Shown piece after piece: positions 38,901 to 42,426 of a DNA stretch of 64,000 nucleotides. The stretch spans positions 434,001-498,000 of the forward strand of contig NZ_CP110535.1 of NCBI RefSeq assembly GCF_026104355.1. Direction: 5' to 3'. The notes below the pieces were generated by a model that was not told the origin of the DNA, made no database searches, and saw only the letters and a list, made by a program, of their open reading frames with translations. Made by a program: the position numbers and the translations under genes. The DNA comes from Halomonas sp. BDJS001. GTDB taxonomy: Bacteria > Pseudomonadota > Gammaproteobacteria > Pseudomonadales > Halomonadaceae. Position 1 is the first letter of the stretch; every line of letters begins with the position of its first letter.

Positions 38901-40879
38901 AGGCGCTGGGCTACATTGCCGATGGCGAGTGGGTCGAGTACACCCTGAATGTCGAGACGGCGGGCACCTATACGCTTAGCTTCTCCACGTCTGCGGTCAC
39001 CGATGGCAAGACCATCACCGCGGCCTTCGAACAGGGTGGTGGCTTCTATACCCCGGCGCAGGTACAGAGTCTGCCTAACACCGGTAGCTTCACCAGCTTC
39101 CAGACCGTCGGTCCACTGACCTTTGAACTGGAAGAGGGCGAGCAGGTGCTAAGGCTCACCTTTAACGGTGGCCAGTTGGATCTGGCGTCGTTCACCCTGA
39201 ACTTTGAAGCACCGGTGAACGATGGACAGAGCGCCTTTAATGACACCCAGGCTGCCTGGGAGGTTGGCGCGGAGGGCTTGAGTCTGGAAGCGCGCTTCTA
39301 TGACAACGGTGGCCAGGGTGTCGCCTATAACGACACCACCGCCGCTCACCAGGGTGACGCCTTCCGCTCCGACGAGGCGGTGGACATCTCTAGCCCTTCG
39401 CAGGCGATTGGCTTCATCGAGGATGGCGAGTGGGTGGAATACACCATCAATGTGGCGGAAGACGGCGTTTACGACCTCGACTTCCTGACCTCTATGGCTT
39501 CCTCCAACCCGGCCGCACGCTCGATTACCGCAAGCTTCGCCAAAGGCGATACGCCCTACGTGACGGCCTCACCGGTCGGGGTATCCCCAACGGGAAGCTG
39601 GACCTCCTTCACCCAGACCGATACTACTCAGGTAACGCTCGAAGCCGGTGAGCAGGTGTTACGGTTGACCTTCAATGGCGGCCCCATGGATCTGGCCTCG
39701 TTCAACCTGGCACCCGTTGAGCCGCCGCCGGTCGACGACGCTCAGCAGGCGTTCACTGATAACGGTGACCCCTGGCAGGTGGGTAGTGACTTCACACTCG
39801 ACGCTGTCAACTACGATGAAGGTGGTCAGGGGGTTGCCTACAACGATGCCGATGCCGAGCAGATTGGCACGGACTTCCGCCCGGGCGATGGCGTGGATAT
39901 CGTCGGTGACGGTGACGCCATTGGCTGGGTGGACGAGGGCGAATGGGTGGAATACACCCTTAACATCCAGCAGGCTGGGGTCTACGACCTGTCGTTCTTG
40001 TCTGCACTTGGTGATAGCAGCGGTGCACAGCGCAGCATCACGGCGACCTTTACTAAAGGCGACGGTACTCCCTACGCCTCGATTGACCCGGTGGTGATAT
40101 CGCCGACAGGTGGCTGGGGCAATTTTCAGCCTACTGATGCCACCCAGGTAGCGTTAGAGACCGGTGAGCAGGTGCTGCGATTGACCTTCAATGGCGGGTC
40201 GCAGGATCTGGCTTCGTTCAGCTTGGCGCGTGATGGTCAGCAGGCTTTCAATGCAGGCGGCACTCCATGGGTGGTGGATGCTGATGAAGGCTTGACGCTT
40301 AATGCGGCTCTGTTCGACGAAGGTGGCCAGGACGTTGCCTACAACGACGCCGATGCTGTTCAGATTGGATCGGACTTCCGCCCGGATGAAGGGGTCGATA
40401 TCGTTGGGCAGGGCGAGGCGATAGGCTGGGTCGATGAGGGTGAATGGGTGGAATACACCATCAACGTCGAACAAGCTGGCAGCCACACCCTGTCGTTCGT
40501 GACCTCGTCACCCAATGACGGCCGCACCATCTCTGCTGCGGTTGAACAGGATGGCGTCTTTTACGAACAGTCCGCCCCGGCGTCGGTGCCAAACTCTGGT
40601 GCCTGGGGAACCTATGTGGACGGACCTTCGCTGACGCTGGATCTTGAAGAGGGGATCCAGGTGTTGCGTCTTACCTTCAACGGTGGCTCTCAAGATCTGG
40701 CTTCGTTTCAGATCAGTCGAGATGCTGATGTGAATGCAGCCAGTGTGCTGAATATGGATATGATGAACATGGCCAGCGATATGAGCGATGGTTCGTCCAT
40801 GGAGGAAGAACTCGTTGCGATGAGTGATGATGTGAGCATCAGCGGCGTGCAGGAAAATGACCAAGGCGCCTTGATGTAA
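26915..40879 (+). CDS. Giant multi-modular type I secreted protein with CBM-like modules and a sugar-dehydrogenase-like propeller
   Basis: 4,654 residues; ATG at 26915 chosen for GAGGTGG just upstream. No Sec signal or membrane segment. Approximate modules: unique N-terminus 1-160; CBM-like beta-sandwiches 163-315, 321-502, 513-665; two Ig-like 675-865; beta-sandwich 867-1028; cadherin/Ig-like 1033-1228; CBM-like 1231-1388; two cadherin-like 1391-1601; CBM-like 1602-1761 and 1765-1925; malectin-like 1928-2132; SbsA-like Ig 2142-2278; glucose/sorbosone dehydrogenase-like propeller 2291-2785; CBM-like 2792-3225 (three); two copies of an ASH-like plus sandwich unit 3228-3908; a Ca-binding DxDxDG-type linker 3909-3932; four CBM6-like repeats 3935-4602; tail 4606-4654. 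The motif GPN(I/V/L)D closes at least seven sandwiches. Very acidic. No RTX nonapeptides. The divergent PrtD/HlyD pair is the likely exporter. Role inferred: sugar-binding adhesin or matrix protein, possibly with oxidase activity. Confidence 0.9.
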   Translation: MFSMSFVSGQAKSLLGTVHEGGRWGRDTFHDHQLHVVPHPSPWESSIKAIRLAWEDARNEVSVFESFERPFVFENLPMPALGRLKMRIEAMDESGSVLPNSGMTIDLDVVPESDTSQETLPEPREEASLETKSAALVDDPMLPQADSGFAVQALIADTFTPIRIQAEDADDSDGVSAVIAGSGINVVDDPVSQPNALNADGQAYVDYGDGVNGGETLTFTFSVEEAGEYELALGYALSQNDDGSDRNRPLRLDVNDQLVDRMFDLPSTTLTSTSTDFSDYGERTIRVQLEAGENTVTFTSNGASGPNVDYLEVRAPDPDVYVIQAEELVLSPVADNENGATNRVVTVDNIADFTNGLETFRVGAEGASYLDWAFNNANAYGEFTLDVATAGTYSVTVTYATSSARPLGLSLVDEGVLTPLGTFNFAPTAEPNYYPDDVSDVPTANQPAGPSTNNPTRQTEWEGWSTETIEISLAAGSNTLRLGGAANGPNIDKFEVALLAADPVDPTTPVIDAIVVQAEDAELGAGNDAGTLVRDAENPESGTSFQGLRPDYSGTGYVDYGSAPGDSLTFTVNVAEAGSYDLNFRYASSGDRPMSLAVNGSPLAQQAFASTDPNATNEAPEGFDVWAYQSLTTELVAGDNTIVLSIPEGAGSGPNLDRLEVTTAGTGPVGDVQADADETPLVFSADNSVINGAAVGEAGFSVTGLDEDIASVGISFDGGVTVEEVAPNPDGSFTLDLSGRVDGDLTATLIAMDAFGNRVEQSLDLTLDTTADEDGDLALEGPDAEIATDDSATVVFGVAGIDADSTLEVSFDGGATRQSVTSDGDSLMIDLSGQGSGDVTVTLIVTDAAGNEASVQDTVTLAAASGPVTLDVVFDEASITPYNETQDNPASGTGAAVEDDGDTLSLTDNVWKRAELPSSYTITNQTLLTLDVAISESPVPEIVAIGFDNDDNPFNGGNSVYQLGGTQTQGGFVDLRGQGVDNGDGTFRFTIDLSAHAGTTIDSLVFVNDDDVGAKGSTSFSTVSLSEDEGVDTNSAPRVVGGGIADISLDEGANIEIDLPFVDDDGDALSYSFVVTDGDGQEVIVDGLSVSDQVLSGSLEGLAPGDYTVSVTADDGTASTSTDFMLTVDNVNDAPVAEPVALEPYFGEVGESFIQIPLADFATLFSDPDGDTLTLSAEDLPVGLEVVDGIIQGIPSQGGTFDVVIRATDPSGLSATQTLSFVIEGTQVGDAITIEAENFTDLDAANLIVTGSASASNEQLIRLTSNEPATIGTDLAAGGVEPGWYVARLYVFDENDGEGALTLTIGDTVLQARNSASDSLSSDVVLNDNFGTIVGSGPRGNAGQSGNRKEIVFETPFEVTAGDLASLELRGAGGEQMRIDSLTFERIDEPVNSAPTLAGLSTDVSIDENSSAVANLVIDDTDGDSLTVTLSGADAALFTYDEVSGELAFVNPPDAELAADSNEDGVYELTVTVSDGEDSVSQDTLITVADINESIVIDQTTYSIDENLTEVGAISVVDEEGATSGLNAPVFAITGGIDAPLFTIDAATGVLSFTSARDFELPVDDDEDGVYEVEVTVTDGDLTDVQTLEVTVNDVDEDPLAPITLQGEEASVTDVGGTGQGAVTRVVDADNPDDFGNFREGAVGDAYLDFGTDAGDQITFNIDAPAAGTYTATIRYANGAATPRPLDLTVNGSAQPQVPFANAPDDGVNDPWDEWLEQEVQVTFEEGANTFTLTIPTVANGGTNNGPNIDQVVFSFDDGDTTPAPFTFEIQGEALSIDDDEPTPDTVVRDASNPETNEAAGPDGLWDGYTGTGYLDMGGEAGDAAFFDVNVEEAGTYTLSVRYTNGGGDGADRPMNILVGGESQGEMAFPITGEGNAGWLNWQEATIEVELEAGSNTIRLENMGNAGPNIDSLSVTRDGVEPPDVVEPVDRFSVKINFQPDDVAIPEGYIADNGKAFGTQSVTIDGQTYQYGWVTEASIYDDEPGTIPLDISSLTNVAVNDRTDDIAGLDPRQGTYAHFDQPGSDYVRAGWEIELEDGYYEVTISIGDTSGPYDSRNVLNAEGELFNDPFTPFRPDDFPADSNPGDDTEGVRSDLVTRIVQVSDGRLTLDSLGLDNENTEIQYIEIQSLPDLTPDDDREAPQDYAFFTDARAIAGVGENEVEVDLDGEDGAVPTGVDPTSDIFVGISVVDGRGGALLESLNDGSVKLFETVTGEEVSFNVNTTGGFDSLTISPSQMLKPFTSYTLVIDGFQDRGPNDDADAPTREFQKYTNTFVTGEEPEVVARDVAFNDVVELNGAADNAFGFTSLEITSDGSTMYVATIGGQILRFDIDPSDGSLINRQELSLPSDYFFEPGAESGNDRRGIIGLTVDPTDPNVLWITDNYPIPLNGRDNGVPEFSGRITKITLDGGNEFSGTAEPYISGLPRSNGDHVTNSLEFRANPDYDAATNPDVPTHLLYLIQGSNSAMGEPDSAWGNRPERLLNAAVMEIDPTRDAPPGGFDVSTEPVPDNGQNTRFDDPDGHPKDDPIPMGNGEFLVFDERGVATVQDADGNVLQSYYDPYAEDAVLTIFATGARNAYDLVWHSNGFLYVPTNGSAAGGNVPDDPSTPEDERFLNVEKQDDYLFKVVEGGYYGHPNPLRDEYIMNGGNPTGGSDPNQVDRYPVGTNPEGNYDISGVYSLGENRSPNGAVEYTSGIFGGNLQGNLLFTEYSGGDDVRSITLDANGNVIGDDVLRDPEGNVISYVDPLDIIENPVTGQLYLLTLNRGNGQSQIIRLDPAPGGVVDPVDPDPGDDLVSLLVIQAEDNTPNDGTAVTIAEGGGAEIQIRDIDNPESTAGLPNGLRPGAFGLDGNTNGDDGVPGGYADFGATNADFLTFSFNLDADQAGESVLRLRYANGGAADRPLEVFVNNVSVGVFDFSPPPGLTGDAAWAEWLTEDVAASLVVGENTVRLQSTDNTGPNIDQLEVLQSPPDTTPGFTEYEAEDALLDGPVVVPESADDRNASGEGFVDFNGTGDQTITWTVDVNETGNYEIGFRYALAASKADRPMEVTINGVNLGLVNFVGQSNEAENDWFFQELLVNLQAGSNTISVTAPEANGPNVDLLRVPDAPTDTFMPVYADVSDGARIELESGDNARTINDLTADFYFTVDTDGLYRLDLAANAGANDGQGLTLTLNGQPVDVLAYPGQGDAGEEGTYVELEAGVEYNLRVVSSADGADELDYLDVTPVSGNDNADIAIQSGDAAYYSDRLHFSYLENNSASNPDRDFKESATVTISNTGSETLEILDADIDGPFVLQDPSIFEGLTLTAGESLEVTVLFDRDSYTPPTNDAGDGVFEGRIRLTTNDADSPIAEIHMAGFWQARDEGGWEPNVNEVWEVFGFGNRIDGLTTVGGGENSVLNDFDLYRPVNDDEVLSRYWTLADGASEAKITQLAAYHGDGGATLGIHNPGNKNQDIIFSNHAGDNNQSLLPIKGNGDFATASFSLADIPSGWAGQGVFGIEVANLSTDPSLNPEGGGTPPADAEGIERGYTVRMFRALDAEGNVIPNTYLGVMDYTGINYDYNDNMFLIEGVTPVTGGELTVINNDGIPSNDRLVMSRIENPVNAAQEVHDEVTITIRNDGFETLDVNSIEVSDTTLFELTEAFAAISLEPGESIDVTVRFIADDPNDASLYEASLVINSSDADEGEKVIQLAGLAQNQSESGQEPLVQEIINAFGYTTNVAEGQMNQGGLVEANGDEILSPYFQRADGGSPIKITQLAAYHTQGDVARLFIHDVDSRNLDEILAHDEADGQTLLPRTLNNGDLLTTTTLDRDAPFGFFAEISGRQGYISWSDPDANLYEDTIDAIGNPGTNLNWDESDGHLIRVYIAKDAAGNVIPDTYIVIQDYAGVNYDYNDNIFLVENVQTYDPTGAEDADGNGRVDLYDDDDNDGVPNFLDNPEPVGQTAFNDSETAWAVGNDGLTLEAKLYDNGGQGVAYNDTTTAHQGAAFRADEAVDISNGTEALGYIADGEWVEYTLNVETAGTYTLSFSTSAVTDGKTITAAFEQGGGFYTPAQVQSLPNTGSFTSFQTVGPLTFELEEGEQVLRLTFNGGQLDLASFTLNFEAPVNDGQSAFNDTQAAWEVGAEGLSLEARFYDNGGQGVAYNDTTAAHQGDAFRSDEAVDISSPSQAIGFIEDGEWVEYTINVAEDGVYDLDFLTSMASSNPAARSITASFAKGDTPYVTASPVGVSPTGSWTSFTQTDTTQVTLEAGEQVLRLTFNGGPMDLASFNLAPVEPPPVDDAQQAFTDNGDPWQVGSDFTLDAVNYDEGGQGVAYNDADAEQIGTDFRPGDGVDIVGDGDAIGWVDEGEWVEYTLNIQQAGVYDLSFLSALGDSSGAQRSITATFTKGDGTPYASIDPVVISPTGGWGNFQPTDATQVALETGEQVLRLTFNGGSQDLASFSLARDGQQAFNAGGTPWVVDADEGLTLNAALFDEGGQDVAYNDADAVQIGSDFRPDEGVDIVGQGEAIGWVDEGEWVEYTINVEQAGSHTLSFVTSSPNDGRTISAAVEQDGVFYEQSAPASVPNSGAWGTYVDGPSLTLDLEEGIQVLRLTFNGGSQDLASFQISRDADVNAASVLNMDMMNMASDMSDGSSMEEELVAMSDDVSISGVQENDQGALM
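33787..35270 (+). other. Glucose/sorbosone dehydrogenase-like beta-propeller domain inside the giant protein
   Basis: About 495 residues (2291-2785 of the giant protein). Features shared with PQQ-dependent aldose dehydrogenases are GIIGLTVDPTDPNVLWIT, the His of NGDHVTNSLEF at the position of the HxGG(R) strand, LLNAAVMEIDP (the usual G-x-(I/L)-x-R-(I/L)-x-P-D-G strand), FATGARNAYDLVW (family pattern GxRNPxG) and GGYYGHPNP. Several cofactor-side residues differ from the canonical enzymes, so catalytic competence is uncertain. It lies in the middle of the protein, flanked by malectin-like and CBM-like modules. Confidence 0.7.
36600..37620 (+). repeat. Long internal module, copy A (ASH-like plus beta-sandwich)
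   Basis: About 340 residues. An ASH-type Ig domain (VTISNTGSETLEIL) is followed by a sandwich with ITQLAAYHGDGGATLGIH and ending NYDYNDNMFLIEGV. It is paralogous to 37630-38640 at protein level. Confidence 0.7.
37630..38640 (+). repeat. Long internal module, copy B (ASH-like plus beta-sandwich)
   Basis: About 337 residues, parallel to copy A: VTITIRNDGFETLDV, then ITQLAAYHTQGDVARLFIH and ending NYDYNDNIFLVENV. It is diverged at DNA level, so the duplication is not recent. Confidence 0.7.
38723..39223 (+). repeat. C-terminal CBM6-like tandem repeat, unit 1
   Basis: The first of four units of about 165 residues. Shared landmarks are AFND, a GGQGVAYND motif, GEWVEYTLN and a closing VLRLTFNGG..LDLASF. 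CBM6 modules bind beta-glucans, xylans or agarose-type sugars; the AYND and GEWVEYT signatures fit that family. Confidence 0.8.
39224..39739 (+). repeat. C-terminal CBM6-like tandem repeat, unit 2
   Basis: Closest to unit 1 (both carry GGQGVAYNDTT and AHQG). It has GEWVEYTIN and LRLTFNGGPMDLASF. Confidence 0.8.
39740..40234 (+). repeat. C-terminal CBM6-like tandem repeat, unit 3
   Basis: Closest to unit 4 (both carry YNDADA, IG and DFRP). It has GGQGVAYND, GEWVEYTLN and LRLTFNGGSQDLASF. Confidence 0.8.
40235..40720 (+). repeat. C-terminal CBM6-like tandem repeat, unit 4
   Basis: It has GGQDVAYNDADA, GEWVEYTIN and LRLTFNGGSQDLASF, and is followed directly by the Met/Asp/Ser-rich tail that ends the protein. 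Confidence 0.8.
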
Positions 40880-40947
40880 TGCTCGAATCATGTAGCACTT
40901 GCTAGAGTCTGCGAGGCGGTGCTGATGAGATAGAAAGAGAAAGTGTT

Positions 40948-40980
40948 AATCAAGCCTGCGAGAAATCGCAGGCTTGATTT
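40948..40980 (+). terminator. Hairpin downstream of giant gene
   Basis: A perfect 14-base stem, AATCAAGCCTGCGA (40948-40961) with TCGCAGGCTTGATT (40966-40979), with a GAAA tetraloop. Only TTT follows, so it is either a terminator with a weak U tract or an mRNA-stabilising hairpin. The rest of 40880-41268 shows no gene. Confidence 0.7.
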
Positions 40981-41268
40981 GCGCAGTGAATTTGGTTGGC
41001 CACTGTCGGCGGGGCGGCCCCCCTTTCTCTATGGGCTGCACAAGAAGCCAACTACGCATGTAGTCATCGCCCTGAACCATACCAGTGAGCACTGCTCAAA
41101 CGGATGATTTTCGAAATTGGGAGAGTATTAAGTGAGTAAAGTCGGCGGAAGGGGCGTCAGAAGAGATAGCTGAGGTAGTAGTGAAAGCTAATGTACTAGA
41201 GGAAATTAGCCGACAAGTAAAAACAAAAAAAGCAGGCCAGTAAGTTACTGATCTGCCTTTCAAAGTAT

Positions 41269-41345
<77 letters not shown>

Positions 41346-41616
41346 TCAACGTGTGGCGTATTCTACAGAAGTTTTAGATGAAGTCAATAGGGGGGTTAAC
41401 ACGTTTGGCTTATAGTCGTTGATTATGACCTACGGCAACATGGGGTAAGTGCAGCTATGCTTTAAATAGCCATAACAAAAAGCTTACGTTGGTGCATTGT
41501 TCACGCAAATAATGCACTAGGGTAATACAGGCGCAGTCGCGCTTATTCACAATGGCTTGCGACATAACGTGCATGTTTTGAGATCCAAGCCATTTGTCAT
41601 ATCAGGGAGGTAGTCA

Positions 41617-42363
41617 ATGGCCAATCAAGCCCCCGTCGCCTGGGTAACTGGTGGAACTGGTGGTATCGGTACGGCAATTTGTCGTTCGTTGGCAGATGCG
41701 GGATATCTGGTCGTGGCGGGTTATCGCAACCCCGACAAGGCCAAAACCTGGCTAGAAACGCAGCATGCCGACGGCTACAACAATATCGAATTGTCAGGTG
41801 TCGACCTTTCTGACCACAACGCCTGCCTGGAAGGTGCCCGCGAAATCCACGACAAGTATGGCCCGATTAGTGTGCTGGTGAACTGTGCGGGGATCACCCG
41901 TGACGGCACCATGAAGAAAATGACCTACGAGCAGTGGTACGAAGTGCTCGACACCAACCTCAACAGTGTATTTAACACCTGCCGTAGCGTCATTGAGATG
42001 ATGCTTGAGAATGGCTATGGCCGGATTATCAATATTTCATCCATTAATGGCCGTAAAGGCCAGTTTGGTCAGGTGAACTACGCGGCGGCGAAAGCCGGCA
42101 TGCATGGTTTGACCATGTCGTTGGCACAGGAAACAGCGACCAAAGGAATTACCGTCAATACCGTATCGCCTGGCTATATTGCCACCGATATGATCATGAA
42201 TATTCCTGAAAAAGTACGCGAGGCAATCCGGGAAACCATTCCAGTGAAGCGCTATGGCACGCCAGAGGAGATTGGCCGATTGGTCACCTTCTTAGCCGAT
42301 AAGGAGTCAGGTTTTATCACCGGTGCAAACATCGACATCAACGGTGGTCAGTTCATGGGTTAG
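41617..42363 (+). CDS. phaB: Acetoacetyl-CoA reductase (PhaB-type SDR)
   Basis: 248 residues. It reduces acetoacetyl-CoA to (R)-3-hydroxybutyryl-CoA with NADPH for polyhydroxyalkanoate synthesis. Features are the dinucleotide motif TGGTGGIGTAIC, NCAGITRDGTMKKM (PhaB-like substrate loop), the catalytic Ser in NISSINGRKGQFGQ and YAAAKAG with Tyr and Lys, and SPGYIATDM. The GQFGQVNY segment favours PhaB over FabG. The ribosome site is GGGAGG. No phaA or phaC is nearby. It ends in its own strong terminator, so it is monocistronic. Confidence 0.93.
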   Translation: MANQAPVAWVTGGTGGIGTAICRSLADAGYLVVAGYRNPDKAKTWLETQHADGYNNIELSGVDLSDHNACLEGAREIHDKYGPISVLVNCAGITRDGTMKKMTYEQWYEVLDTNLNSVFNTCRSVIEMMLENGYGRIINISSINGRKGQFGQVNYAAAKAGMHGLTMSLAQETATKGITVNTVSPGYIATDMIMNIPEKVREAIRETIPVKRYGTPEEIGRLVTFLADKESGFITGANIDINGGQFMG

Positions 42364-42387
42364 TGGTTAGCCCAAGAGGAGAGCGTA

Positions 42388-42418
42388 AACGGGAGGCTAT
42401 AAGCCTCCCGTTTTCTTT
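42388..42418 (+). terminator. Terminator after phaB
   Basis: AACGGGAGGCT pairs with AGCCTCCCGTT around an ATA loop, followed by TTTTCTTTT. It may serve both phaB and the convergent DUF349 gene. Confidence 0.9.
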
Positions 42419-42426
42419 TGCTAACG

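Noticed and set aside
28453..40720. CRISPR or short tandem DNA repeats
   Set aside because: The repeats are diverged protein modules of about 500 bases with no identical short spacers.
26915..40879. RTX toxin or LapA-type adhesin
   Set aside because: No GGxGxDxxx repeats, no LapA-type N-terminal retention motif or di-alanine cleavage site seen, and no LapG/LapD neighbours.
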